Positions 9,597 through 20,628 of a DNA stretch of 64,000 nucleotides are shown one piece after another. Source of the stretch: Camellia lanceoleosa (Eukaryota; Streptophyta; Magnoliopsida; Ericales; Theaceae); assembly GCA_025200525.1 (NCBI GenBank), contig CM045762.1, positions 127,849,752-127,913,751 of the forward strand, read 5' to 3'. The first letter of the stretch is position 1, and each line of letters begins with the position of its first letter. The translations under genes and the position numbers were made by a program. The notes under the pieces are model-generated. The model had not been told where the DNA came from. It did not search any database and saw only the letters and a list, made by a program, of their open reading frames with translations.

Positions 9597-10717
9597 TTAG
9601 CCATTACGTGTCCTTTGCTTCATAGTCGCCGAAATTTGATTCACCACCAACTGTGAGTCATCAGAGACCATGAGTTCGGTGGCCTTCATGTAGGCCGCTG
9701 ACTTGAGTCCTGCAAGAAGCGCTTCGTACTTCGCTTCATTGTTTGATGCTGGGAAGCCAAGGTTGATCGCCTGTTCCACTACTAGGCCGTCTGGAGAGAT
9801 GAGGACTATGCCAAGTCTTGCTCCATGTCGGTTGGATGCCCCATCCACAAAGAGCTTCCACATCTCCCCAACGAACAACTTCCAACAAGTGGAGGGGTCG
9901 GACGATGCCTTGGGGTCTTCCATGCTAGTGTCTTCTTCAGAGTCCATAATTGCGATCGCCTTGTCTTCTAATGGGCCCAAGTCATTAGTCGCTAGTGAAT
10001 TTTGACTTGGTGTAGTAAGGTTGGCTTCCTCCTCGCCCTCTCTACTCTGGTCTGCCTTGGGTTCTGACTGAGTAGCTTGTACTAGGGGTTGCGCTATTCC
10101 GGCGTCAATCTCCATCCCTAGTTTGGTTATGTCAGTCAGGTCGATTGGGCAGACTTGGTGGCTTCCAGGAGTGAACTCTGCGACGAAGTCTGCCAAAGAT
10201 TGGGCCTTTACTGCGGTTTTGGGTTGGAACTTCACATCATATTGTCCTAACTCCACTGCCCACTTCAAAATTCGCCCGGAAAAGTTGGCCCTCTCAACCA
10301 GAGCTTTTAGTGGAAAAGCTGTGAGGACGACAATGGTGTGGGCGTGAAAGTAGTGCGCCAATTTCCTGGATGCCATCATTAAGGCCAGTGCTAGCTTCTC
10401 TAGAGGCAAGTACCTCGTTTCGGCTCCTAGTAATGTCTTGCTGACATAGAAGATGGGTAGATGTTGGAGTCCTTCTGCTCGAACCAATACTGCACTTACT
10501 GCGTGCTGAGATACTGCCAAGTAGAGGAAGAGTTCTTCTCCGGGTACGGGGGTGACAAGTAGTGGTGGAGAAGACATGTATTCCTTCAAATTTTCCAGAG
10601 CTTGGTCGCATTCTTCGTCCCACTCAAACTTAGCTTTTAATGACTGAAAGAATGGGCTTAACTGTCTGCAAGACCGGTGATGAATCGGTTAAGTCTTTGC
10701 CGCCATGCCGGTGAGTC
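9597..10717 (-). pseudogene. RNase H region of the Tat-type element (tandem RNase H domains)
   Basis: The 330-residue frame begins with the RT-linked RNase [22 protein letters not shown], then [14 protein letters not shown] and [13 protein letters not shown], the usual tether and RNase H motifs of Ty3/gypsy. After a low-complexity acidic linker (residues about 180-240) a second RNase H-like domain starts with [17 protein letters not shown] and continues [16 protein letters not shown] and VVNQI. This duplication is known from the Tat lineage. [15 protein letters not shown] shows a short internal duplication just before the second domain. The frame ends at about 9597 near [10 protein letters not shown] upstream is in another frame. 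RNase H removes the RNA strand during reverse transcription. Confidence 0.85.
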
Positions 10718-11365
10718 TCAGACTTCTTTCACCGAGTTAGGCCTTTCTAACTCTGAATTGCTTTGATCACGAGAAGGATCTGCTATACCTCGGTTGGTCA
10801 CTAAGAAGCCTAAGAATTTGCCTGATCCTACTCCGAAAGCACACTTCGACGCGTTGAGTCGTAACTTATGCTTTTTCAGGATCTCGAACATCTCACTCAG
10901 GTCCTTGAGATGGTCACTCTCATCCTTGCTCTTGACCACCATATCATCGATGTAAGCCTCCATTGTTTTGCCTAACAATGGCTCGAACATCTTGGTGACC
11001 ATCCTCTGGAATGTCGCCCCTGCGTTCTTTAGGCCAAAGGGCATGACCTTGTAACAGTATAGTCCTCTTGGAGTGGTGAAGGATGTAACCTCCTGGTCTG
11101 GTTCATGCATTGCGATCTGGTGGTAGCCTCTGTATGCGTCAAGGAAGCTAAGCCTGCTGTGCCCTGCTGTTAGGTCCACCAATTGATCTATCCTTGGCAG
11201 GGGGAAACTGTCCTTTGGGCACGCTTTGTTGACCGTCTTGTAGTCGACGCAGACGCGCCACTTGCCATTCTTCTTTGGCACTACGACGGTGTTGGAGATC
11301 CATCTTGGGTAATGGACCTCTCTGATTGCCCCTATTTCTAACAAGTTACCCACCTCTTCTGCCAC
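10718..11365 (-). pseudogene. Reverse transcriptase of the Tat-type element
   Basis: 215 residues covering most of the RT palm and fingers: [19 protein letters not shown], then [45 protein letters not shown] and the catalytic YIDDMVVKS. This converts the RNA copy to cDNA inside the particle. All visible catalytic residues are present (Asp in FLDAY and the DD pair in YIDD). The frame is lost after GFLVTNRG, with thumb and RNase H continuing in a different frame from about 10717. Protease lies upstream, separated by about 300 bp with no continuous frame. Confidence 0.92.
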
Positions 11366-11673
11366 TATCTCGGCGTGGTGGAGTGCCGATCTGCGCGTGC
11401 GTTGAATGACCGGTCGAGCAGAAGGGTGGACATTGAGTTAATGGTAGATGAAGTTGGGATCAATGCCTGGCATGTCGTATGGGGTCCAGGCAAACTCTTC
11501 GATGTTGGAGGTCAGAAATTCCAAGACTTCCAATCTCTCAGTGCTGGACAACGACGATCCAAGTAAGAAGAACTTTTCCGGGTTCTTCTCATCTATTCGA
11601 CTTCTACCAAGTCCTCCACGCTTTTGATCACCGCTTTGCCAACATCCGCGAATAGTTCATTACTCTCGGTTCT

Positions 11674-12906
11674 TCAACCGAATGAACATATCCTTTTGGC
11701 GGCATGCCATTCGACAAAGCTTTGCTTGGACATAATCTGGTCCCCATATACTTCTTCTATTACTCCGGTGTCGTTGGGGAACCTCATCACTTGGTGGTAG
11801 GAGGATGCCACCGAGCGCATGGCGTGCAGCCATGTTCTGCCTAAGATGATGTTGTAGGTGGAGGGGACCTTCAGCACCCAGAACTCCACTTGCTTCGTCA
11901 CACTTCCCGCCCTGACTGGAAGGATGATTTTGCCGACTGGCCACTCCGGCATAGAATTGAATCCAATCAAAGGGGATACGGCGGGGGCTAAGTCCTTGTC
12001 TTGCAGCTTGAGTTGCCTGAAAGTTTCATAGTACATGATTTCACACGAACTACCTTGGTCAATCAGAATCCGCTTGACGTCAAAATCCTTGACTCGGAGA
12101 GTGACGACCAAGGCATCATTGTGTGGGCAATATATTCTGTCCAAGTCTTTATCCGAAAAAGTCATGACGTTTGTAGCTTCTGTCCTCCCCTTTTTGACGA
12201 CTGGTTGGGCACTTAGTACTTCTCTTAAGTGCTCTGCTTTTTTGATTGAACCTCTGAGTTCGCATACGCGCTCTGGTTCAAAGACTCCATGAATCACGTT
12301 GATGACGCCTTGTGGCGGGGCATCCATCGGCATCCCGTTAGGTTTGTTGTGATCCTGAGGGGCTGGCTGCGCCCCTCCCTCTATGTATTTATCCAGGTGG
12401 CCTGCCGCCACCAACTCTTCCAGATGCTGCCTCAATGGCGTGCAGTTCTCAGTTCGGTACCCCTTTTCCTTGTGGAAGGTGCATCTGGATCTGTCATCAT
12501 AGTCCTTCTGGGCCTCGCCTAACTTGGCAGGCCACTTGACGAAAGGCTTGTCTCGAATCTCACTAAGTATACGGTAGATCGGTTTCTTGAACACCGTGGT
12601 TATGGCAGTTCGGACTCTCAACCATCTCTTGTCCTGGTCTTCATCGTTGTCTACTTTGCCCGTCCGTTTTGGTTTCGGGCGACCACCGTATTGACCTTTC
12701 TTTGAGGTCTTCTTTTCGGTGTCATGGTCGCGCCATCTTTGCTTTGGCACGAAGCGCCATCCTCTTCTACCTCGATGTCTGATGCACTCTCTCCATCGAG
12801 GCTTCCATGGTGAGGGTGGTGTCATGGTGATAGAGTCTCTCTCGATCTGTTCATTGGAAGGCCTCTTTGTCTTGTGCAATGGCGAGGTTGGTTGGGCGAT
12901 CCCCAA
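11674..12906 (-). pseudogene. Gag C-terminus and protease of the Tat-type element
   Basis: A 410-residue frame. The first third is basic (KPRWRECIRHRGRRGWRF, KTSKKGQYGGRPKPKR), as in gag spacer and nucleocapsid. Next comes a zinc-finger-like CTFHKEKGYRTENC, the divergent knuckle typical of Tat gags. From about residue 240 the aspartic protease follows: HNDALVVTLRVKDFDVKRIL, the active site IDQGSSCEIMY, and the C-terminal half TYNIILGRTWLHAM. The active site reads DQGSS where I expect DGGSS in this lineage, so Gly to Gln may be a damaging change. The frame overlaps the gag frame (13571-12822) and is joined to it by a frameshift near 12850. Confidence 0.85.
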
Positions 12907-13942
12907 TCTGGTTGAATGTCTCCCAAGAGCTTGTTGTTGTATGACCTCAGAGTCTCCTTATCGCCCATGTCGATGGAGAGTAGCTGGTCGATCTCCACCG
13001 GGGTCTTTGTGTTCGTTCTGAACCGCGTTACAAACGCCTCTGCCAATTGCGCCCAGGAGGCTATGCTGCCCTCTGGAAGCTTCTCAAACCAAGTCAAGCC
13101 TAGGTCGCCGAGGCTTGAAGGGAATAGGATACACATCAACGCCTCATTCCGCCGGTATACAGCCATAACCTGGCGAAAGTGGCTCAAGTGGGTGTAAGGG
13201 TCCGTCTTTCCTTCATACGTCGTGAATTTGGGTTGTAGGAAGCCTGACGGAAGGGGCGCGTTCTCAATCTCTGGGACGAATGGTGAGGTCTGCAGCCTCG
13301 CCAATGCCTTATCCGTTGGTTCGTATGCCAAGTGCGGCCTTGGCATTCCAACCTCGACGCTTCCATGCGTCCGAGGAATAATCGCGCAAAGGCGGGAACC
13401 TGGGAATCGCGTCCTGGCGCCCTCCTTCCATCGTGCCTTTTCTTCCAACATGGACCTTAGGTCGGACGACCTAGGTAATTCCGTCTGTCTGGACCTCGTA
13501 TGATGCGTATGTGAGGGCCAATAGGTACTCCCCTCAGTGTATGACCTCTCAGGCCTCGTCCTCTCGGACACAGGGTGGCGAGTCTGGAAGATCTGGATCG
13601 CGTGTCGCTGTCCCCGAGGCTTCTGTCCTCTGGTTGAAAGGGTGTAGAATTCCTACCACGACCCTCTGAGTGGCGAGGGGGCGTCTTCTTGTTGCGCCCC
13701 TCTCCTGTCGCCACTTCTTTTCCTTTCATCTGGCGCTTCAGGGACTCCATGTCCGCCATCTTACGGATCAGTTCGTCTTGCTCTCTGACGCGATCCTCCA
13801 GAATTTGAGGATCAACTCTGCGCCTTTGTCTTTCTGGGCTTTGCGAACGAGAGGGATGAGGGCTGCTATTCCTCCTTCGTCCCCTCGCATCCCTCTTGGA
13901 ATTCTGCCTTTGTGGTTCCAGGTTCGCCATGGGAGGGACCAA
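12822..13942 (-). pseudogene. Gag N-terminal and capsid region of the Tat-type element
   Basis: Two overlapping frames make up gag. The frame starting at 13942 (MVPPMANLEPQRQNSK) is Arg/Ser-rich with a short helical part, VREQDELIRKMADMESLKRQ. The second (13571-12822) holds the retrotransposon capsid domain: FTTYEGKTDPYTHLSHFRQV, MCILFPSSLGDLGLTWFEKL, and SWAQLAEAFVTRFRTN. The layout matches other plant Ty3 gags, which form the virus-like particle. A frameshift near 13500 separates the two frames and another near 12850 separates capsid from protease. The start at 13942 is 147 bp inside the 5' LTR edge, a sensible leader length. Confidence 0.85.
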
Positions 13943-14069
13943 AGGTAGGCCTTCGCGCCTTGCACCTCCTTCTGGAGTTTATCCGTCAATGGCGGACTGA
14001 GGCAGTTCTTCGTTGTTCGCCATTGATGTTCGAGAAAAACTTGATCAAGAGGTTGTTCTTGTCTGCAAT

Positions 14070-14088
14070 TCCCACATACGGCGCCAAT
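14070..14088 (-). other. Primer-binding region of the Tat-type element
   Basis: Directly inside the right-hand LTR the minus strand reads ATTGGCGCCGTATGTGGG, close to the ATTGGCGCCGTCTGTGGG found after the 5' LTR of many plant Ty3/gypsy elements. It confirms that the right LTR is the 5' LTR. The matching tRNA is not determined here. Confidence 0.7.
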
Positions 14089-14960
14089 TGTGCGGGAAAG
14101 AAATACACCTTCTTGTATAATCCTGTTGATCAAGTCTGCGTTCCTCGTACGATGTCGTTCTATCACCTGAAAACACAAACGTGAGCTAGCCGGCGGGTGT
14201 GTGCCGGAAACCTCTCCGATGCCTAAGTCAGTAAGCAAGACAAGTAGGCAAAAGCTCTATGTATTCAGGGAGCAAAAGTTGCATTACCTCTCCAAAGGTG
14301 ATATTGGTGAGCTTATATAGGTTTCGCGTGACACAATCCTGGTGGGACTCTTATTCCTCCAAGTGTAGAGTCCTTCTAGGATTACACCTCCTTGCGCAGA
14401 GTCCTCCTAGGATTCATACTCCTGGAAGACAATGCTTATCCTCCAACACCCTCCCTCACTGCTTAAACCAAGTGAGATGGTTCCTCCACGGCCGAACTAC
14501 CACACGACCGAAGTAACATTGCCGTATTGAATAGGCAAGTTTGGCCGAACTAACTCCTAGTTCAGCTCTCCCAATCCTCGCTTCAACTCCGGTTTCACGT
14601 GCCAAAACCGGACTATCCATATAAGGGTCCGACCGAACGAACATGGCCGAAGTAACCTCTAGTCTGGCTCCTACCTTCCTTTCTCTTATCTCGGTGTTCC
14701 CATGCTAAGACCGAGCTATCCATAAGAGTGGAGCCGAACTCACTACTGAGGACCGAATTCTTCACAACACATCTTCTAACCGAAGTAGAAACAAACCTTA
14801 CGCGACCGAACTAACCACCATGGTCGCGACCGGTCCAACTCAGAGGCTATTTCTCTAGACCGAAGTAACTCATAGGGCCATTCTATTCGGCCTCTTTTAC
14901 TATGGCCCATAACGGCCCAATACCCAGCTCGGCCCAATTTGCGTATAAATTGCCCTCTCA
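14089..14960 (-). repeat. 5' LTR of the Tat-type element
   Basis: 872 bp, partner of 3355-4221. On the minus strand a TATA box (CTATATAAGC, 14311-14320) lies about two thirds into the LTR and would drive gag-pol. The LTR ends TGCCCTCTCA at 14960, followed by the TSD ACACT. Confidence 0.93.
14312..14320 (-). promoter_or_regulatory. TATA box of the Tat-type 5' LTR
   Basis: CTATATAAG on the minus strand within AAACCTATATAAGCTCACC. The 3' LTR has the same sequence at 3577-3586. Position and sequence fit an LTR promoter; no transcription start can be read from sequence alone. Confidence 0.55.
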
Positions 14961-14965
14961 ACACT

Positions 14966-15180
14966 ATAAAAATAAGAGAGTGATAAATTTATCACTAAAA
15001 ATTTATTTATAAAAACAAAGAGACTGATAAATTTATCACTATAAATTTATTCATAAAAATAAAAGACTGATAAATTTATTAATAAATTTATCAATAGGAC
15101 TTAATGGGTAATAAGTCTCCAAAGTAGGACTTATTGGGTAATAAGTCTCCAAAATAAGACCTATTGGTAGTTTACCCTAA
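14966..15180. repeat. Short tandem AT-rich repeats flanking the Tat-type element
   Basis: Three imperfect units of about 50 bp built on GATAAATTTATCACTA (14980-15095), itself an inverted repeat, are followed by two copies of a 34-bp phrase with GGGTAATAAGTCTCCAAA (15110-15165). The left flank of the element (3290-3349) shows related phrases (TTAGTCCTATTAACTAG), so the retrotransposon jumped into this repeat. Confidence 0.7.
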
Positions 15181-15600
15181 TTTATATCTAGTCAACCCTT
15201 TTTAAAAAAATATAATATACAAAAATTCCTTAATTTATGGTTTCTCTTTTCATATCAAGTCACCCTCTCTCTTCGCTATATATAATAGTCTATAGTTATA
15301 GTATATTTCAAAATCTTCAACAGTCTATGTGCTTACAAAAAAACTTGAAAAATATGTCTACCAAAAAAATATGGAGACCCCAGAAATTATGGAGATTCAC
15401 ATTTGTTGCGATGCGATGTGTTCCATAGCATGTAGATTGTAGTCTCGTGATTTATAGGTACTCTTTGAATCAACATTGCGTGATTGATACTTTATTCTTG
15501 CAATGTAAGTGTGATGTATATATCCAGATTACATATACATATGCATGTTTGGATTTAGTGAAACATGTCCATTCAATTTTGTTATATAGATTTTCTTTTA
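15181..15600. other. Spacer without recognisable gene
   Basis: AT-rich sequence. Frames are short and none is protein-like. I see no repeat or regulatory structure that I can name. Confidence 0.5.
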
Positions 15601-15989
15601 GGCAAATTACACCGGTGGCCTCTTTATTTTACTCATTGTGTCATTTTGATCCCTATACTTTCAATTAACTAAATTAATTTTGGCCATTAATTTTAGATTT
15701 TGTTTCAATTTGGTCTAATAAATAATATGATTAATGTTTTTTAAGAAAAAATATCACTAAATTTGTTGAGATTAACTAACTGAGTTGAAGAAATTTATAA
15801 TTTTATCCTTAAAAATATAACATTTGACATTTATGTGCATATTTTTCATAAACAAATACTAAGAATTGTTATCAATTATACCAAATTGAGAAAAAATTAC
15901 AAATTCGGGGTCAAAATCAAGCCAATTGAAATTATAAGAACTAAAATAACACAAGAAATAAAATACAGAGACTACCGTTGTAATTTGCC
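15601..15989. mobile_element. MITE with long inverted repeats (Mutator-like)
   Basis: The left end GGCAAATTACACCGGTGGCC and the reverse complement of the right end (GGCAAATTACAACGGTAGTC) match over about 90 bp with some mismatches, including the phrases CTTGTGTTATTTT / CATTGTGTCATTTT. The element is 389 bp with no coding frame of its own. The nine bases outside each end (TTTCTTTTA left; ATTTTTTTA right, counting from 15991) agree at 7 of 9 positions, suggesting a decayed 9-bp TSD as in Mutator-like elements. A related sequence lies at 49255-49495. Confidence 0.65.
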
Positions 15990-17446
15990 CATTTTTTTAT
16001 ACATGTTTCTAAGTTTTTTAACTGGCATACTCTTCAAATGAAAAGCATCAGTTTTATTGCAAACATTAGATTGATTAATTCTGTTTGTTAGCAACAAGAA
16101 TCAGTTCTTTTTTTGCAGTCTACTCAGGTTCTATGAATTTGGTATCTCCATATCCCAAGTCTATGAAATGATTTTGAAATAACAATGTACGGCTCCATAA
16201 CATTTTACAAATTTTATTAATTTGGTTTTTGTTCTCTATAATGTTTGATTGATGAAAGTTTTGGACTTTATTTGACTTATTCGCCAATGTCCCTGGTGAC
16301 TAATGAGTTTATTGGTACAGTTTTCAGAATTTGTGTATTTGATTTATCAAAAAATGAATTTAGTTTGCATGTGATAACATCTCAATTTTTTATGTGATTT
16401 GGTTTATTCGTCCATTTTGTACATGTCTTAATATAAAGAATCTATATGATCTTTTACATTTAACACTCTTTGATAATTTATGTTATTGGTGGATTACAAT
16501 TCATGATTACTTAAATAAATTCACAAAGTAATTGTAAGGAAAAATTATTTATAAGTCCTATTTGGAAAAATTATTTAATGTGAAATCCTATGAATATTCA
16601 GAATTTGAAGTCCTATTTAAATAGGAATGTGTTCCATAAGGTCCTATGAGTTGTAAATGAATGATATTAGTGTACTATTATACCCCTAATTTGTTTCCAT
16701 ATTGTATCTTATTTTCTCATTCATCATATCATGTTTAGGAAAATTTTTAGAAAAGACAAGTCTACAGACAACGACCACACGAGTTTTTTTTGCCTTCATC
16801 TCGGGATTTCAGTGCATTTTCAAAATGTTGGTTAAATGGATGTGGATATGGTCGATGATATGATGCAGTTCAAGGATTGTGTGTTGATTCCTTTGACAGA
16901 TTTGAGCTTCAATCGGTTGAGGGGAAGAGGTATTTTTTTTTTTATATTTTTTTTTGTTGAAGTGTGTTGCTATTTGTTGAATTGTGGATTGTTTACCTTT
17001 AATAGGATATTGACAATCTATTACACTCATTGATAGACACACTTTGGCCAATGTTCTGATTGAATGTGTGTATTTGACATTGTGATAGTTGATGCGTTTT
17101 GATATGTTCTATGTGTGGGGTGGTGTGTATGGATTCAAGGGTTGGGCTGGGGATATTTTGTTTTGGTTGTTAATTGGATGTCGAATGTAAATCATGTTGT
17201 AGGATGACAATTGTCCAATGGGACTTGGATGATCGTGTTACGGTGCATGTTACATTTAGTGTGTAACGTTAATCCACATACACCATGTAGTAGATGACAT
17301 TTGTGTGTTTGTTCGGCTGTATATGTGTTTGAATGTGTATCGTGTCTTTGTTGTAATCAGTGTTTACATATATGTCACAGTATGTTGCGCAAAATTATTA
17401 GGGATTTGGGTTTGCAATTGAATGTGGATTAAATCTCATTGCTCGA
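15990..17446. other. Spacer without recognisable gene
   Basis: AT-rich. At 16839-16930 a short plus-strand frame (MDVDMVDDMMQFKDCVLI, then DLSFNRLRGRG) has protein-like wording but ends in an intron-like or random T tract, and I cannot assign it. 17100-17300 holds phrases such as ATGTTACATTTAGTGTGTAACG that recur as diverged repeats at 30870-31240, on the other side of the large insertion. Confidence 0.45.
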
Positions 17447-19076
17447 TGTAACGCCCCAATTTTTATACCCAAATGACAATACAATAATCATGGCCCTTTT
17501 TAAGGAAAACCAATCATACAATCCCACACTTGCATTTCATAATGTAAATGGTTCCTCATGTGATAATACATTAATCCGACAACAAGTAAATGAACAAATA
17601 AATACTCCAAAGGGTTTACAAATTCCTAAGGCTTAAGTTCGGTTACACATAACGGTTATTCAAACCCACACATACAAAGCCCTTGACTTACAAGTAGAAT
17701 CACAGTAAATGAGAACCTTGTGCTCCAAACACACACTTTTCCACGCCCTCAGTTAGGTGGATTCACCATGTCTTATTTTGCACAAAAATCCCGTAGGGTG
17801 AGCATAAAGCCCAGTAGGAAATCCTTCACAAAGTATATACATTTTATACAAGTCTCGTGAGATGGAATGCACATGCCATGTCATGTCCTTTTGAAAATAA
17901 AACACGTCTTCATCTTTTGGAAACCATCATGCTCAATGATGTCATGTAATTTCAACTATTCAACATTTATCAATTTTATTCAAGGGGTGGTAAATATAAC
18001 TCTGTAAATCCCTAAGTCTGTGTCTGCAAGTAAACTATATAAGTACTATCAATTTGTCATTTTTATCAGTATTAACTGGATGGCTTGACACCTGTAATCT
18101 GTCATTTTTATTAGTATTAACTGGAAGACTCGACACCTATCCTCTACACCACCTTTCAAGACTTACCACTGTATTTAGCCTAAAACCATTTCATGAAAAC
18201 TTGTTTCTCAACATTCTTTTTTAAATGCAAAGTTTTCAAATCAAACTTCAAAGATCTTCATTATCAAATGAATTGATATGCTAATGTAATGATTAATAAT
18301 ACAATGCAATATTTCTTCCACTTTCAATACTCCCACACAATATTCCCATTGTGATCAAAATTCTCATTTCTCACTTCAATGCAATTTCACAAGATGAATA
18401 AATACTTTTATTTCAATCCATTCGAGGGATAACATAATTCTCACATTTCAAACATTTCCAACAACTTACTCATTTCAAGACTATATCAACACTTTTAAAC
18501 AACAATTTCCAAAACTTCAACAATTCTCTTACTCCATGGAAAAACATCATTTATATGAAATAAAAAAACAATTTTCAAACATCATTTATTTTGGCACACA
18601 AAATAAATATAACAACATCTTCCAAAGATTTTCAACATCTTTCTAAAAATCCCAAATTTCGAGGTTTTCTCACCAAAACCAACCATTTTCAAATATTTGA
18701 GAAGATCTCACTAAAAACATCTTTCTTTCATCAACAAAGTTCAAAAACCCAAACTTCAATTTTTAAAGGAAAAGAAAGTAAACCCATTTCCAAAATCACT
18801 CATCTTCTTGAATCAATAATCAATTTTCAAAACTAATCAAATGATAATTTTGAAAAAAATCTAGATCTTGCAAAAATATATATATAACTCAAAAAAAAAA
18901 TCCCTATCTCAAGCTTAGAAGAGAAGATGAGCAAAATAAGGTTGAAACTCCAAAGTTGTCGAAACCAACTTCTACTTGGATCAAAACGAAGCTCTTGATA
19001 AGCTCTACACTTAATCTCAAAGAAGCAAGGCAAGAAGATGCTTCCAAGTAAGTAGCACTACAGGAAAACAGAGCAA

Positions 19077-19443
19077 AAAAGACGGAAGAATTAGCGACGG
19101 CGCGCCTCCCGTCGCAAAAAACGATTTTTTGCGACGGTAACTTTACCCGTCGCAAATAATAGCCTTTAGCGACGGCACTTTCCTGTCGGTAATAAATCTA
19201 CGCGGAGGGGGTTGGAAATGCGGAAGTATTAGCGACGGTAAAAAAAATCGTCGCAAAAAACACCTTTTTTTGAGAAACAGTGGCTCATTTGCGACGGAAA
19301 TTTGCCATCGCAAAAACATATTAATCAAACGGCGCCATTTGCGACGGAAATTTGCCATCGCAAAAACATATTAATCAAACGGCGCCGTTTTACGAACTAC
19401 TGACTACTATTTGCGACGGTCCACAACATACCGTCGCAAAAAG
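19077..19443. repeat. 5' subterminal repeats of the CACTA element
   Basis: GCGACGG or its complement CCGTCGC occurs about a dozen times in 370 bp, often as inverted pairs (GCGACGGTAACTTTACCCGTCGC around 19130 is written here only by its ends). A 57-bp phrase containing TTTGCGACGGAAATTTGCC is duplicated in tandem (19289-19387). In En/Spm such motifs bind TnpA. Confidence 0.85.
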
Positions 19444-20628
19444 TAAAAATAAAAAAAGGCCCGCTCTTCTTTTTCCTGTTGCTGCTCGATCCTAAATTCC
19501 AATCCCTAACTTCATCCCCAAATCCCTAACTTCATCCCCCAAATTTCTCAAACGGGCTACAGGTAGTGGTGCTCCGGCGACGGCGAGCAAGCCAGCGGTG
19601 ATGTGGCGGCGACGGCGACAGGTAGTGGTGCTCCAGTGACGACTCTCTCTCTCTCTGCGTATGCTCTCTCTCTCTCTCTATCTCTCTTGCTCTTTGTATA
19701 TATATAGATAGATGAATGCCTATATATATATAAATATGTATATATATGCAATTTGGAGATATCTATATAAATCTGTCCATATATATAAAAATCTGTTTAT
19801 CGGAAATCTGTCTATATATATATATATATATAAATTGGTCTATATATATAAATCTGTCTATATATATATATAAATCAGTAAATCTTAATCTGAAATCTGT
19901 TTATTGTATTTAAAATAATCTTAAATAACTTAATCTTAATGCATCAATCACTTATATTGTATTTAAAATCATAATTTTATGAGTGATTCATAAAAAAAAG
20001 GGGATAGAATTTCTTTTTTTTGTGTTTTTGATATCATACACATGCAATGGTTCGATTACAAATTTAAATTGCAAATGTTTAAATAAGTCATAAAAATATT
20101 TAAGAGAAAATAAAAAAAATACAAAAAAGAAAAAAAACAGGATTTTAACCCTTATAATAAAATAAATCTTAAATTTTTAATTTAATTAATTTAAACCTTA
20201 AATAGGAATTTTAGACATTTCGTTAATTTTTTAAACCTTAAATAGGATTTAATTAATTTAAACCTTAAATAGGATTTAATTAATTTTTTATTACTTTTTT
20301 TCAATCTAAAAAAAACAGGAGTTAATCCTAAATAGGAATTTTAGACATTTCGTTTAGTTTAATAACTAGTTTTTATTTTTATTTTTTTTGTCAGGTTTAG
20401 TTGACGAAAATAGGTAAATGGTATAAATTGAAAACCAATCAAAATATTAGGGTTTATTTTTATTTTCACTTATTTATTCTGTTTATTAAATTTTTTTTTT
20501 TTTTTTTTTTTTTGACGTTTAATATGACAATTTATTTATTTGCGGAGAGGAATGCTATCATTTATTTGGTTTGCGTAGGTATTATATTTAGAGTTACTTT
20601 GGTGAGATATTTTTGTGGATGTGTACAG
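19444..20628. other. Leader region of the CACTA element
   Basis: No protein-coding segment. A CT-rich leader at 19460-19680 looks like a promoter/5' UTR. Then come (TA)n and TATATAAATCTGTC microsatellite-like repeats (19695-19880) and an A/T-rich stretch with repeated AACCTTAAATAGGA phrases (20190-20345). A T22-type run lies at about 20492-20513. Confidence 0.6.

Larger units (their letters stand above)
3355..14960 (-). mobile_element. Tat-type Ty3/gypsy LTR retrotransposon (11.6 kb) with antisense gene
   Basis: Two direct LTRs (3355-4221 and 14089-14960) flank a 9.87-kb interior, and the whole is bounded by a perfect 5-bp TSD, ACACT, at 3350-3354 and 14961-14965. On the minus strand the order is LTR, primer-binding region, gag, protease, RT, RNase H, a second RNase H-like segment, integrase, 3-4 kb of extra sequence, polypurine tract, LTR. 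Integrase after RT places it in Ty3/gypsy. The second RNase H-like domain ([10 protein letters not shown] motif) and an antisense gene between integrase and the 3' LTR are marks of the Tat lineage. The coding frames are broken, so the copy is non-functional. The LTRs differ at six positions, all transitions, in the first 190 aligned bases, so insertion is moderately recent. Confidence 0.92.

Noticed and set aside
9703..10347. Plus-strand frames opposite to the Tat-type RNase H
   Set aside because: Shadows of the true minus-strand pol frame, with no family wording.
19557..19751. Minus-strand frame with RERERAYAERER text
   Set aside because: Low-complexity translation of CT and TA microsatellites in the CACTA leader.
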